A stretch of DNA of 64,000 nucleotides from Neisseria mucosa (GCF_013267835.1 NZ_CP053939.1:62001-126000), one strand, 5' to 3'; counted from the first letter of the stretch, positions 12,560 to 21,327 are shown. Notes: generated from the letters alone by a model not told the origin. Program-made: numbers and translations.

Positions 12560-13384
12560 TTATTCGCTCCAGCTGACTATGCCTAGCATCCAAGTAAGGA
12601 GAATCAGACCACCGAATACGATGCGGTAGTAGGCAAAAGGAACATAGTTTTTACTGGAAACAAATTTCAGCAAAGCTTTTACTGCTAATAAACCGGCGAT
12701 AAATGCTGCGATAAAACCGATGGCAATTTGTCCGACATCTTGTAAGGTAAAGAGTTTATAGTTTTTTAAGATGTCGTAACCTGTTGCCGCAATCATCATT
12801 GGTACAGCAAGGAAGAATGAAAATTCAGTAGCTGTTTTACGTTCTAATCCCCACAGCATACCGCCCATGATGGTACTGCCTGAACGTGATGTCCCAGGGA
12901 TAAGGGCACAAATTTGGGCGCATCCTACAACAAATGCGTCAATTGGGCGCATATCATCGACATGGTTGACTTTAGGTTTGGCTGTTGTTTGGCGTTTTTC
13001 AACCCATAAAATGAAGAAGCCGCCCAATATTAGCATGGTAGCAACGGTAATCGGGTTGAAAAGATGCAATTTAATTTGTTTACTGAATAAGAGGCCGACA
13101 ATCGCAGCGGGGATGAACGCGATAAATAAATTCAGCACAAAGCGATTGGCTGTTTGCTCTTTGCCTAGTCCTTTTATGATATGGGTAAATCGTTGGCGAT
13201 ATTCGAATACAACGGCTAATACGGCACCGAGCTGGATGGCGATTTCGAATACTTTTCCGTTGCTTTGGAAATTCATCAAGTCGCCGAATACAATCAAGTG
13301 GCCGGTACTTGAAATAGGGAGGAACTCGGTTAAACCTTCGATGATACCGAGAATAAGTGCTTTAAATAAAATCAGAATGTCCAT
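12560..13384 (-). CDS. uppP: Undecaprenyl-diphosphatase UppP (BacA)
   Basis: This 274-residue integral membrane phosphatase recycles undecaprenyl diphosphate to the monophosphate carrier for peptidoglycan and other envelope polymers; overproduction is known to give bacitracin resistance. The family motifs are clear: the N-terminal [18 protein letters not shown] (about residues 13-30) with its Glu pair and the [10 protein letters not shown] catalytic motif near residue 163. About eight hydrophobic segments fit the known topology. No good ribosome-binding site is visible; a DUS hairpin (13390-13412) ends just before the start codon. Confidence 0.95.
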   Translation of the reverse strand: MDILILFKALILGIIEGLTEFLPISSTGHLIVFGDLMNFQSNGKVFEIAIQLGAVLAVVFEYRQRFTHIIKGLGKEQTANRFVLNLFIAFIPAAIVGLLFSKQIKLHLFNPITVATMLILGGFFILWVEKRQTTAKPKVNHVDDMRPIDAFVVGCAQICALIPGTSRSGSTIMGGMLWGLERKTATEFSFFLAVPMMIAATGYDILKNYKLFTLQDVGQIAIGFIAAFIAGLLAVKALLKFVSSKNYVPFAYYRIVFGGLILLTWMLGIVSWSE

Positions 13385-13389
13385 AAGTT

Positions 13390-13412
13390 TTCAGACGGCC
13401 TTGAGGCCGTCT
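13390..13412. repeat. DUS hairpin between dsbA and uppP
   Basis: TTCAGACGGCCT (13390-13401) is followed after two bases by a shortened forward copy AGGCCGTCT, giving a 9-bp hairpin between two same-strand genes. Only the first copy is a full uptake sequence. Confidence 0.55.
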
Positions 13413-13428
13413 TTCTTTTGTTGAATAG

Positions 13429-14070
13429 TTAAAGTGGTTTTGAGGATTGTTCGCGGCGGACTTTAATGATGAGCTCGTCTATGGTTTTCATACCGGCTTT
13501 CCAGTCGCTACCGTTGAAATTGACTTTGTATTTGCCACCGACAATGACAGTTGGTGTGTTTTCAATTCGATAAGTTTCCGTCAATTGCTGCATTTTTGCA
13601 GCAGCCGATGTGGCGGCAGGGTTGTTGTAGGCTTGAAGCAGTTTTTGACTGTCAAAACTCGTCTGTTTACCGACCCATGTGCGGAATACATTTGCATCAG
13701 CCAAGTTAATCTTCTGTTCGTAAACGGCTTTGAAGATGACTGGATTGGCCTGATATTTCAAACCTGAAAGATTGACGGCAGCGGCTACCTTGGCCAAGCC
13801 CAACATTTCGGGCATCCAAACGACGTGCTCTGTCCGTAAGGAAACATCTTTGGTGAAGGTTTTGCTGTGTTGCAACAAAACCGGATCGAGATGGTAACAA
13901 TGGACGCAGAAGTAGCCGAAAAATTCTAGCACTTCAATTTTTCCGGCTTGCTGCTGCGGGATAGGGCGACTAAGAACGGTATAGTCCACGCCTTCAGTAG
14001 CAGCCTGCGCACTCAAACTGAGCAGGCTCAGGCTGAGTGCGGCAATAGTTTGTTTCATACGCTGCTTCAT
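13429..14070 (-). CDS. dsbA: Thiol:disulfide interchange protein, DsbA family (DsbA3-like)
   Basis: This periplasmic oxidase introduces disulfides into exported proteins, including pilins such as the neighbouring ComP-like protein. A signal peptide ends at AQA-ATEG (about residue 23) with no lipobox cysteine, so it is the soluble type, as described for meningococcal DsbA3, not the lipoproteins DsbA1/2. The active site CVHC sits in FFGYFCVHCYHLDP, and the cis-Pro loop is NTPTVIV. The start at 14070 is chosen (213 residues) because GGAA precedes it; a start at 14082 would overlap the stop of the SPOR gene by one base and add four residues. Coupled translation is likely either way. Confidence 0.9.
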   Translation of the reverse strand: MKQRMKQTIAALSLSLLSLSAQAATEGVDYTVLSRPIPQQQAGKIEVLEFFGYFCVHCYHLDPVLLQHSKTFTKDVSLRTEHVVWMPEMLGLAKVAAAVNLSGLKYQANPVIFKAVYEQKINLADANVFRTWVGKQTSFDSQKLLQAYNNPAATSAAAKMQQLTETYRIENTPTVIVGGKYKVNFNGSDWKAGMKTIDELIIKVRREQSSKPL

Positions 14071-14081
14071 CAGTGATTCCA

Positions 14082-15215
14082 TTATTTGGTAGAACGAATC
14101 AAGCTGTTGATATTATGGCCTTGCAGGTTTTTTTGCAGTTTCACAGCGGCTTCCTGCGGCATGGTGTTACTTTGAACTCGATAAATGGTTTTGTCGCCGT
14201 TTTGCGACTCAACCACTTTGGAAGACACACCTAAAATAGCCAATTTCGCACGTTGTGAATCTGCGCTGGAGCGGTCTGCATATGAACCAAGTTGCAGGAA
14301 TGCCTTTTTACCGCTGTTGGCAGCTGCTTCGGCTTTTTCTGCCGATTGTTTGCCAGCGGCGTTGCTGCTTTCTTTTGTTGCAGAGGCATTTGCTGCTTTA
14401 CGTGCTTTTTCGATGCTGCCGCTGTTGAGGATTTGCTCAGGTGTCGGCTTGTTTTGTTTTTTGGCTTCGGCCGCTTTTTTCTCAGCCAATTTGCGCTCGG
14501 CACGCTCTTTTTGTTTGTCGGTCAGTTGGTCGGCCGCTTTTTTGTCTTTTGCAGTTTTATCAGCAGCTTCTTTTTCAGCTTTGGCTTTTTCTGCGCGTTT
14601 TTTTTCTAATTCGGCTTTTTTCTCGGCCAGTTTTTTCTTGGCGGCTTCTGCTTCCGCTTTTGCGGCTTTTTCTTTGGCTTCACGTTCGGCTTTGTCGGCG
14701 GCAGTTTTGTCTGCTCTTTCTTTGGCTTCGCGTTCGGCTTTATCGGCAGCGGCTTTTTCAGCTTTTTCTTTGGCTTCGCGTTCGGCTTTTTCTGCTTCAG
14801 CTTTATCCGCTTTTTCTTTGGCCTCGCGATCGGCTTTTTCCTGAGCCTCTTTTTCTGCTTGTGCCGCTTTCTCTTCAGCTTCTTTGGCAGTCTTTTCAGC
14901 CGCTTCTTTTGCTTTGGCTTCTTTTTCAGCCGCTTCTTTTGCTTTGGCTTCTTTTTCCGCCGCTTCTTTTTCAGCTTTGGCTTTTTCTTCATCTGCTTGG
15001 CTGGACGAATTGTCGGTGGCAGGGCGTTTCTCTGCTTTGTCTTGAGGTTTCAGGATTTCAGGTTCTTCACTTTGTTTAGGCTGGGTCAGCTCTTTGAAAA
15101 CGTTTTGGTTGCCTTGGTTCAGGAAGAACAAAATACCGGCAATAATACCTGTTGCCAGTATCAGGCCGAAAAAGAAACCGGCCAAGCCTTTGCCATATTG
15201 TGTAGATTTTTTCAT
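14082..15215 (-). CDS. SPOR-domain cell-division protein (FtsN-like)
   Basis: This 377-residue inner-membrane protein has a short cytoplasmic tail, one membrane segment at about residues 10-32, a very long charged linker and a C-terminal SPOR domain (about residues 300-377, with FLQLGSYADRSSADSQRAKL and the final LIRS). SPOR domains bind denuded septal peptidoglycan. The linker (about residues 75-260) is a low-complexity Ala/Glu/Lys array of near-repeats around EKEAKAKEAAEK and KAEREAKEKA, predicted as one long helix spanning the periplasm. Such repeats are prone to length change. The stop overlaps the dsbA upstream region. The FtsN role is inferred from architecture. Confidence 0.85.
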   Translation of the reverse strand: MKKSTQYGKGLAGFFFGLILATGIIAGILFFLNQGNQNVFKELTQPKQSEEPEILKPQDKAEKRPATDNSSSQADEEKAKAEKEAAEKEAKAKEAAEKEAKAKEAAEKTAKEAEEKAAQAEKEAQEKADREAKEKADKAEAEKAEREAKEKAEKAAADKAEREAKERADKTAADKAEREAKEKAAKAEAEAAKKKLAEKKAELEKKRAEKAKAEKEAADKTAKDKKAADQLTDKQKERAERKLAEKKAAEAKKQNKPTPEQILNSGSIEKARKAANASATKESSNAAGKQSAEKAEAAANSGKKAFLQLGSYADRSSADSQRAKLAILGVSSKVVESQNGDKTIYRVQSNTMPQEAAVKLQKNLQGHNINSLIRSTK

Positions 15216-15369
15216 GACTTACCTTGTAATAATGGATTCAGACGGCCTGAAGGGAGACTGTCTGAGTTTGAATTCGATATTTTATCAATAACCGTTATGG
15301 ACGGCAAAATCCTGATGCTTTGTTTACTCTAGTTTTACTTAAACATAAAGATTCAGGCCGTCTGAAAAG

Positions 15370-16866
15370 TTAGAGGGCGCGACGGAAGCCGATGGCTTTC
15401 ATCACATGGGTTTTACTGACTTCTTCGTCGCCTGCCAAATCGGCCAGCGTACGGGCGACGCGCATGATGCGGTGGAAGCTTCGTGCGGATAGGGACAGTT
15501 TTTCGAGCATGGTTCCCAAGGCTTCTTGCGCTTCTTTTTGGATACGGGCTTTGCCATCGAGTTCGCTGACACTCAATTCGGCATTAACCTTGCCTTGTCG
15601 GCCGTATTGGATTTTACGCGCGGCGGTAACGCGTTTTAATACGGCGGCACTGGATTCGCCGGCTTCTTGTTGCATCAGCTCGGCGGCGGAAAGGCTGGGT
15701 ACTTCGATGGTTAAATCAATGCGGTCGAGTAATGGTCCTGAAATTTTGCTTCGATAACGGGCGATGCTTTCAGGCGTGCAGCGGCAAGGTTTGGACGGAT
15801 GACCGAGATAGCCGCAAGGACAGGGATTCATGGCGGCGACGAGCTGGAACTTAGCCGGATAAACGGCTTGGCGTGCGGCGCGGGAAATATGGATTTCGCC
15901 GTTTTCCAAAGGTTCGCGCAATACTTCCAATACTTTACGGTCAAACTCGGGCAATTCGTCTAAAAACAACACACCATGGTGCGCCAATGAAATTTCACCC
16001 GGACGCGGGTCGGAACCGCCGCCGACCATGGCGGCCGAGCTGGCGCTGTGGTGGGGGCTGCGGAAAGGGCGGTTGCTGTCGAGTTGTTGCTGATGATTGG
16101 GCAGGAGCGAACGCAATGCCCAGACTTCGACCAATTCGTCTTCGGTCAAAGGCGGAAGGATACCGGGCAAACGTTGCGAAAGCATGGATTTGCCCGTTCC
16201 CGGAGGGCCCATCATCAGTAGGCTGTGTCCGCCTGCCGCGGCGATTTCCAAGGCGAGGCGGGCGGTATGTTGGCCTTTGACATCAGCTAAGTCGGGTATT
16301 TTACTTTGTTCAGGCGGCCTTTGTGGCAGTTTGCATTCGGTTTGTGTCAACGGTTCGATACCGTTTAAATGTGCGGCCACTTCGCCTAAAGAACGCGCTC
16401 CATAAACCGCGATACCGCGCATGACGGCAGCCTGTTCGGCATTTTCTTGCGGCAAGACGAAAGAACGTCCCGCCTGCATGCCCTGCCATGCCATGGCCAG
16501 CGCGCCGCGTACGGGACGCAGCAGCCCGGACAGCGCCAATTCTCCGGCAAACTCATATTGCGCGAGCTTTTCAGGATTAATTTGTCCCGATGCGGCAAGA
16601 ATGCCCAAGGCAATCGGTAAATCGAAACGGCCGGATTCTTTGGGGAGGTCGGCCGGTGCGAGGTTGACGGTAATTTTCTTGGCGGGGAAGTCGAAGCCGC
16701 TTTGGATGATGGCGGCACGCACGCGGTCGCGGCTTTCTTTGACTTCAGTATCGGGCAAACCGACGATATTGAAATGTGGCAAGCCGTTGGCAAGGTGGGC
16801 TTCCACTTCGACCAACGGCGCGTTCATACCGCTTAAGGCGCGGCTGTAAACCAAAGCAAGCGACAT
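15370..16866 (-). CDS. comM: ComM, Mg-chelatase-like branch-migration ATPase (YifB family)
   Basis: This 498-residue hexameric AAA+ helicase extends heteroduplex during transformation in related bacteria. The N-terminal ChlI-like domain (ALSGMNAPLVEVEAHLANGLPHFNIVG-type segment, residues 8-36) is followed by the AAA+ core with Walker A MMGPPGTGKSM (about residue 217), Walker B GVLFLDELPEF (about residue 297) and a cysteine cluster CPCGYLGHPSKPCRC (about residue 349). The C-terminal Mg-chelatase domain closes the protein. The only DNA between the ubiK stop and this start is a DUS. It adds to the competence set in the window. Confidence 0.94.
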   Translation of the reverse strand: MSLALVYSRALSGMNAPLVEVEAHLANGLPHFNIVGLPDTEVKESRDRVRAAIIQSGFDFPAKKITVNLAPADLPKESGRFDLPIALGILAASGQINPEKLAQYEFAGELALSGLLRPVRGALAMAWQGMQAGRSFVLPQENAEQAAVMRGIAVYGARSLGEVAAHLNGIEPLTQTECKLPQRPPEQSKIPDLADVKGQHTARLALEIAAAGGHSLLMMGPPGTGKSMLSQRLPGILPPLTEDELVEVWALRSLLPNHQQQLDSNRPFRSPHHSASSAAMVGGGSDPRPGEISLAHHGVLFLDELPEFDRKVLEVLREPLENGEIHISRAARQAVYPAKFQLVAAMNPCPCGYLGHPSKPCRCTPESIARYRSKISGPLLDRIDLTIEVPSLSAAELMQQEAGESSAAVLKRVTAARKIQYGRQGKVNAELSVSELDGKARIQKEAQEALGTMLEKLSLSARSFHRIMRVARTLADLAGDEEVSKTHVMKAIGFRRAL

Positions 16867-16868
16867 GT

Positions 16869-16880
16869 TTCAGACGGCCT
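16869..16880 (-). repeat. DUS filling the ubiK-comM junction
   Basis: AGGCCGTCTGAA on the minus strand begins with the last base of the ubiK stop codon (TAA) and ends two bases before the comM ATG. The AAGG at its start is the only Shine-Dalgarno-like sequence for comM, 11 bases upstream. Confidence 0.7.
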
Positions 16881-17200
16881 TATTCGGCGGCTTCGGTTTG
16901 TTGTACGATTTCGGCAACCGCTTCTTCGGCAGCTTCTTCGGCAGCTTTTAAAGCAGCTTCTTCAGGCTCTTGGGCGGCTTCGAGTTTGGCCAAACGGGCT
17001 TCCAATTCGGCCAGCTTGGTACGGGTTTTAATTAAAACTTGTTGTTGGATGTCGAATTCTTCTCGGGTTACCAAATCCATGCGGCTGAATGCGCTGCCGA
17101 GCATGGCTTTAACGTTTTTTTCCATGTCTTTGGCAGGGCTGTTGGCGATGGTTTCGCTGATTTTGGAGCTGACTTCTTCAAAAAGTTGTTTGCCGAACAT
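16880..17200 (-). CDS. ubiK: Ubiquinone biosynthesis accessory factor UbiK (BMFP family)
   Basis: This 106-residue protein is a coiled-coil factor that helps the soluble Ubi complex in ubiquinone synthesis. The conserved N-terminal half has LFEEVSSKISETIANSP and FSRMDLVTREEFDIQQQVL, followed by a C-terminal heptad coiled coil (LAELEARLAKLEA) and a neisserial Ala/Glu-rich tail of about 30 residues. It is first in a two-gene unit with comM, 13 bases apart. Confidence 0.88.
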   Translation of the reverse strand: MFGKQLFEEVSSKISETIANSPAKDMEKNVKAMLGSAFSRMDLVTREEFDIQQQVLIKTRTKLAELEARLAKLEAAQEPEEAALKAAEEAAEEAVAEIVQQTEAAE

Positions 17201-17260
17201 AATCCGTATCCTTTATTCAGAATGTATATAGAAATTCAAGTGGCTATTGTATAAGGAAAA

Positions 17261-17296
17261 AGGCCGTCTGAAAACGGGAATTTTGAGACGGCCTTT
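17261..17296 (-). terminator. Imperfect DUS hairpin upstream of ubiK
   Basis: AGGCCGTCTGAA (17261-17272) pairs with a degenerate partner (GAGACGGCCT, about 17285-17294). It lies after the DUF1176 gene and before ubiK on the minus strand and probably ends the former's transcript. Confidence 0.55.
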
Positions 17297-17324
17297 GCTT
17301 CCTATCGTAAATATTCCGTGTCTT

Positions 17325-18389
17325 TTAACGCTCAACACGGGCTTCAAAAACAGGCATCAACCATGCGCCTCCCGTGAAGCCTTTACATGAACCGGTGGTG
17401 TGTTCCTCACTGCGGACAAACGTTTTACCGTCCCACACCGCCGCATTGCTTGTCCAGCAGTCGCCTATGCCGCGGCCTTTGAAGCTACCGCTGAGGGTGG
17501 CTGTTTTCTCGTCGAATCCGCCGTGCCCGCCGTATACCATCGGCGGCAGCACTTGTTCGATTTTGGTCAACTCTTTATCGGCAATGGCATAGTAGCCGCT
17601 GGTTTGATAAGCACCGCCGATACAGATGGCCGAAATCAACACCTGACGATCGTTGAGCGGATGGACATACAGGTTGCGGTTCCAATCCATTTGCTCTTTA
17701 TTGTGCAGGGCGTAACAGTAATTATCGTCGCCTTCGGAAACGCGGTTGCTGTTGCGCAGCAGCTTCATGACGGCGCTGTGGCGCGGTGTGTCTTGTTCCA
17801 GTATATCGCCTGCTGTTTTCGGTACGGCAACGGCGCGGATGACGGGCTTAGGCTGCGGGCTGAGGACTGTCTGACTGCTGTTGCCTTTGCGTATCAGCGC
17901 GGAAGGCGTGTTCAGACGACCTTGGAATTCGTCCGCTTTCAACATTGCTGCCGCCGCGCCTTTGTCGGACAAATACCATTCATATTTTCCAGAGCGGATG
18001 CTGATTTGGCTTTCTTTTTTCAATGCTTCGAGCAAGGCATTGGTTTGCGCGCTGCTCAATTTGCCTTGGCCTGTTTTGTTCAGCGCTAATTTGCCCAGTG
18101 ATTTGCCGTTCAATACCAATTCGTTGCGGGTTGCAATGCTGGCGAGTTGTGCGTCATCGTCATTAAATGGCAGTAGGGAAACTTCGCCGGCCACGGCGGA
18201 GTTCGCCCCCGCTTTTCGGGTTAACAAGATGGAAACCGGCGTTTCTGTTTCATCCGCCTGATATCCCGCAAGACGGCAGGTGCCGGTATTGTCGCAGGCA
18301 ATGTCCCAGTCTTGGTAATTTTGATAAAAGCCTTGAGGCGGAGCAGCCAGTGCGGTGGCAGGCAAAACAGCCAGCAGCCATTTTTTCAT
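17325..18389 (-). CDS. Exported DUF1176 protein of unknown function
   Basis: This 354-residue protein starts with a signal peptide (MKKWLLAVLPATALA, cleavage after Ala near residue 15). The mature part begins with QNYQDWDIACDNTGTC, characteristic of DUF1176, and holds two N-terminal cysteines plus further pairs near the middle and the C-terminus (NYCYALHN, AICIGG, GDCWTS, GSCKGF), suggesting several disulfides. A periplasmic location is expected, though the function of the family is unknown. The ATG at 18389 is preferred because GAAAGAA precedes it; the TTG start five codons upstream is less likely. It is a single gene between DUS hairpins. Confidence 0.8.
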   Translation of the reverse strand: MKKWLLAVLPATALAAPPQGFYQNYQDWDIACDNTGTCRLAGYQADETETPVSILLTRKAGANSAVAGEVSLLPFNDDDAQLASIATRNELVLNGKSLGKLALNKTGQGKLSSAQTNALLEALKKESQISIRSGKYEWYLSDKGAAAAMLKADEFQGRLNTPSALIRKGNSSQTVLSPQPKPVIRAVAVPKTAGDILEQDTPRHSAVMKLLRNSNRVSEGDDNYCYALHNKEQMDWNRNLYVHPLNDRQVLISAICIGGAYQTSGYYAIADKELTKIEQVLPPMVYGGHGGFDEKTATLSGSFKGRGIGDCWTSNAAVWDGKTFVRSEEHTTGSCKGFTGGAWLMPVFEARVER

Positions 18390-18516
18390 GATGTATTCTT
18401 TCAATTTTATTTATGTAGATTCACAAAGACAGCATAGCAATCCAAAATTTGTTACGCTGTTTTGTGAAAATACGATGTGTCGTTCGTAAAAAGGTTTGAA
18501 TATTTAGATGTAAAAA

Positions 18517-18547
18517 AGGCCGTCTGAAACTCCCGTTCAGACGACCT
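18517..18547 (-). terminator. metK terminator with a variant DUS arm
   Basis: AGGCCGTCTGAA (18517-18528) pairs with TTCAGACGACCT (18536-18547), one G-U or mismatch in the stem. The second arm reads AGGTCGTCTGAA on its own strand, the form described as the N. mucosa dialect. An A-run at 18511-18517 gives a T-run on the minus transcript. Confidence 0.7.
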
Positions 18548-18556
18548 CCATGCTTT

Positions 18557-19726
18557 TTATACGCCTGAGGCTGCTTTCAATGCGGCTGCTTTGTCGGTAC
18601 GCTCCCAAGTAAACTCAGGCTCTTCGCGGCCGAAGTGGCCGTATGCGGCGGATTTGCTGTAAATCGGGCGCAGCAGGTCGAGCATTTGGACGATGCCTTT
18701 AGGACGCAGGTCGAAATGTTCGCGAACTAAAGCAATCAGTTTTTCTTCGCTGATTTTGCCGGTGCCGAAAGTGTCGATGGAAATCGAAGTCGGTTCGGCA
18801 ACGCCGATGGCGTAGGAAACTTGGATTTGGCATTGGGTTGCCAAACCGGCGGCAACGATATTTTTCGCAACATAGCGGCAGGCGTAGGCGGCGGAACGGT
18901 CCACTTTGGACGGGTCTTTGCCGGAGAATGCGCCGCCGCCGTGCGGAGCTGCGCCGCCGTAGGTATCGACGATGATTTTACGGCCGGTCAAACCGCAGTC
19001 GCCTTGAGGGCCGCCGATGACGAAGCGGCCGGTCGGGTTGATCAGGTATTTGGTTTCATCAGTCAGCATTTCAGACGGCAGAACCGGTTTGATGATGTGT
19101 TCGATCACGGCATTTTTCAGCTCTTCGTAGCCGATAGACGGATCGTGTTGGGTGGACAGGACGACGGTGTCGATGCGTTTTACTTTGCCGGTTTCGCTGT
19201 CGTAAACCACGGTCAGCTGCGCTTTGGCATCAGGACGCAGCCAAGGCAGGCGGCCGTCTTTGCGCAATTCGCTTTGGCGTTGCATCAGGCGGTGGCTGTA
19301 ATAGATGGCAAACGGCATCAGGGTCGGGGTTTCGTCGCAGGCATAGCCGAACATCAAACCTTGGTCGCCCGCGCCTTGGTTCAAGTCGATGCCTTCGCCT
19401 TCGTTCACGCCTTGGGCGATGTCGGGGGATTGTTGGTCGTAGTACACGCCAACCGCGCAGCCGTTGGCGTCAAAGCCCAGCTCGGACGAGTTGTAGCCGA
19501 TGCGTTTGATGGTTTCGCGTGCGACTTTGATATAGTCCACTTGGGCGGTGGTAGTAATTTCGCCTGCCAATACGCACAAGCCTGTGTTGACCAAGGTTTC
19601 AGCGGCGACACGTGCTTTGGGGTCTTGCGCCAAGATGGCATCCAAAATCGCATCGGACACTTGGTCGGCAACTTTATCCGGATGGCCTTCGGATACCGAT
19701 TCGGAAGTAAACAGATATTCGCTCAT
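18557..19726 (-). CDS. metK: S-adenosylmethionine synthetase
   Basis: This 389-residue cytosolic enzyme makes SAM from methionine and ATP. Family signatures are present: [20 protein letters not shown] (residues 10-29), [16 protein letters not shown] (about residue 117) and the [20 protein letters not shown]-loop-like segment (about residue 265). The length matches E. coli MetK closely. GAAAGAA lies nine bases before the ATG. An extended -10 (TGTTATGAT) lies about 70 bases upstream. A structured RNA with its own promoter and terminator lies further upstream on the same strand. Confidence 0.97.
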   Translation of the reverse strand: MSEYLFTSESVSEGHPDKVADQVSDAILDAILAQDPKARVAAETLVNTGLCVLAGEITTTAQVDYIKVARETIKRIGYNSSELGFDANGCAVGVYYDQQSPDIAQGVNEGEGIDLNQGAGDQGLMFGYACDETPTLMPFAIYYSHRLMQRQSELRKDGRLPWLRPDAKAQLTVVYDSETGKVKRIDTVVLSTQHDPSIGYEELKNAVIEHIIKPVLPSEMLTDETKYLINPTGRFVIGGPQGDCGLTGRKIIVDTYGGAAPHGGGAFSGKDPSKVDRSAAYACRYVAKNIVAAGLATQCQIQVSYAIGVAEPTSISIDTFGTGKISEEKLIALVREHFDLRPKGIVQMLDLLRPIYSKSAAYGHFGREEPEFTWERTDKAAALKAASGV

Positions 19727-19791
19727 TGCTATTCTTTCATTAAAAACAGGCTGCTGTGTTTTCAGACGGCCTTTTATTTCGGACAGCGGAA

Positions 19792-19800
19792 ATCATAACA
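19792..19800 (-). promoter_or_regulatory. Extended -10 element for metK
   Basis: On the minus strand TG-T-TATGAT (19800 down to 19792) is an extended -10. No good -35 is at the right distance, which extended -10 promoters tolerate. If used, metK can be transcribed independently of the upstream RNA. Confidence 0.5.
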
Positions 19801-19884
19801 AAAACTCCGCTTTTTCTCTATACAAGTGAGAAACATTCGCACTTGCCTGCTGTTTCGGAATCCTGTTGCGCGTTTCTTACAGGC

Positions 19885-20006
19885 AAAAAAATTCCCGCAT
19901 TAAGCGGGTTTGGATTGCTCTGGCGAGCCACATCGGTTTTTCAACCGTCCACCTTACCTTTCCGTTTGAAAAGCAGGTTGGCATGGAATTCCCAACTCTT
20001 AATGCA
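19885..20006 (-). ncRNA. Structured RNA upstream of metK (leader or small RNA, unknown class)
   Basis: On the minus strand a promoter (TTGCGG, 17 bases, TACTAT) would start an RNA near 20006. The RNA ends at an intrinsic terminator, CCCGC-TTAAT-GCGGG plus a run of T (19908-19885). Between them are a GTTGG/CCAAC hairpin, a 6-bp CTTTTC/GGAAAG hairpin, a GAAA-tetraloop hairpin CGGTT-GAAA-AACCG and GCTC-GCCA-GAGC; the last two can sit in a three-way junction closed by GGTGGA with TCC...ACC. The terminator lies 160 bases before metK. It could be a SAM- or methionine-responsive attenuator, or a free small RNA. It matches no riboswitch consensus that I know. Confidence 0.5.
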
Positions 20007-20012
20007 GCGCGG

Positions 20013-20041
20013 ATAGTAGCAGAAAAGCAGGTGTGCCGCAA
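20013..20041 (-). promoter_or_regulatory. Promoter for the RNA upstream of metK
   Basis: On the minus strand TTGCGG (20041-20036), a 17-base spacer and TACTAT (20018-20013). It points away from lpxL2 and towards metK. Confidence 0.55.
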
Positions 20042-20062
20042 TATATTTGCCCGAAGTCTGTT

Positions 20063-20091
20063 TTGTTCAGACGGCCTGTTTCGTTTACAAT
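20063..20091 (+). promoter_or_regulatory. lpxL2 promoter containing a DUS
   Basis: TTGTTC (20063-20068) and TACAAT (20086-20091) are 17 bases apart, 28 bases before the lpxL2 start. An inverse DUS (20066-20077) spans the end of the -35 and the spacer. Confidence 0.6.
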
Positions 20092-20118
20092 CTGTCCACT
20101 TCATTTTGGTAAAACCTT

Positions 20119-21000
20119 ATGCAAACGCTTGTTACCTTTGTTTTTAAATTTTTGGCCGCGCTGCCTTTGGCTTGGTTGCACAAATTAGGCAACCTGCTGG
20201 GTAGTTTGGGTTTCCGCGTGCTGTCGAAAGATCGCCGGCGTGTTTTTGAAAACATGAAACTTGCCGGATTGAACCCGACGGACGAGGCAGTGAAAAAAGT
20301 TTTCCGTGAAACGGCAAAAGGCGGCTTGGAATTGCCGGTGGCGTTTTTCAGACGGCCTGAGGAAATTGAAAACCTGTTTGTCAGTGTCAACGGTTGGGAG
20401 CATGTTCAGACGGCCTTGAGTGCGGGCGAAGGTTTGCTGTTTATCACGCCGCACATCGGCAGCTATGATTTGGCGGGCCGCTACATCAGCCAGCAGCTGC
20501 CGTTTCCGCTGACGGCGATGTACAAACCGCCTAAAATCAAGGCTTTTGATGCGGTGATGCAGGCAGGGCGTGTGCGCGGCAAGGGCAAGACTGCGCCGAC
20601 CAGCATTCAGGGCGTCAAACAAATCATCAAGGCCCTGCGCGGCGGAGAAGCGACCATTGTGTTGCCGGACCATGTGCCGTCTCCGGAAGAAGGCGGCGAC
20701 GGCGTGTGGGTGGACTTTTTCGGCAAACCTGCCTACACCATGACGTTGGCGGGCAAGCTGGCGCAAGTCAAAGGCGTGAAGGCTTTGTTTTTCTGCGGCG
20801 AGCGTCTGCCCGACGGGAAAGGCTTTGTCTTGCACATCGAGCCATTGCGCGGCGAGTTGAACGGCGATAAGGAGAACGATGCGCGCGTGATCAATGAAAA
20901 TACCGAATATTGGATACGCCGTTTTCCGGAACAATATTTGTTTATGTACAACCGCTACAAACATCCCGAAGGCGCGCCTTTCCCGCCGCCGGAAGTATAG
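20119..21000 (+). CDS. lpxL2: Lipid A late acyltransferase LpxL2
   Basis: This 293-residue inner-membrane enzyme of the LpxL/MsbB (HtrB) family adds a secondary acyl chain to lipid A. One N-terminal hydrophobic segment (residues 5-22) anchors it. The catalytic HX4D motif is HIGSYD in [18 protein letters not shown] (about residue 114), and the conserved LPDHVPS segment is near residue 185. The sequence follows neisserial LpxL2 more than LpxL1, and metK is also its neighbour in N. meningitidis as I recall. Two uptake sequences are in the coding region (near 20347 and 20405), read as FRRPE and VQTAL. Confidence 0.9.
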   Translation: MQTLVTFVFKFLAALPLAWLHKLGNLLGSLGFRVLSKDRRRVFENMKLAGLNPTDEAVKKVFRETAKGGLELPVAFFRRPEEIENLFVSVNGWEHVQTALSAGEGLLFITPHIGSYDLAGRYISQQLPFPLTAMYKPPKIKAFDAVMQAGRVRGKGKTAPTSIQGVKQIIKALRGGEATIVLPDHVPSPEEGGDGVWVDFFGKPAYTMTLAGKLAQVKGVKALFFCGERLPDGKGFVLHIEPLRGELNGDKENDARVINENTEYWIRRFPEQYLFMYNRYKHPEGAPFPPPEV

Positions 21001-21013
21001 GCTTGCCGAATGT

Positions 21014-21044
21014 AAAAAAACCTGCTTGGATTCAAGCAGGTTTT
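21014..21044. terminator. Shared terminator of lpxL2 and tRNA-Pro
   Basis: AACCTGCTTG, loop GATT and CAAGCAGGTT form a perfect stem with TTTT on the plus side and seven T on the minus side, between converging genes. Confidence 0.85.
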
Positions 21045-21049
21045 GTATT

Positions 21050-21126
<77 letters not shown>

Positions 21127-21213
21127 AATGTGGGGGAATTATAGGATAGGAGAAGCCGGTTTGTACAGGGGGTCGATAAATAATTAATAATTGGCCGCCG
21201 ATGGATTTGTTTT

Positions 21214-21246
21214 AGGCCGTCTGAAGCGATGTGTTTCAGACGGCCT
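21214..21246. repeat. DUS pair upstream of recC
   Basis: AGGCCGTCTGAA (21214-21225) and its inverse (21235-21246) lie between tRNA-Pro and recC. It is not at the end of a recognised gene, so it would act mainly as uptake signal or insulator. Confidence 0.6.
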
Positions 21247-21327
21247 GTGTTTTTGTTTGCCGCTTCTGCTGAAGCATTTGTCCTAATGGCATTATAATGT
21301 GGGCAATTGTTTTTTAGATTGTCTGCT

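Noticed and set aside
14185-15332. Several hydrophobic Phe/Leu-rich frames antisense to the SPOR protein
   Set aside because: They are produced by the Lys/Glu/Ala repeat of the real gene read backwards.
19885-20006. Known SAM riboswitch (SAM-I, SAM-II, SMK box) before metK
   Set aside because: I looked for the conserved core sequences of these classes from memory and did not find them; the region is reported as unclassified.
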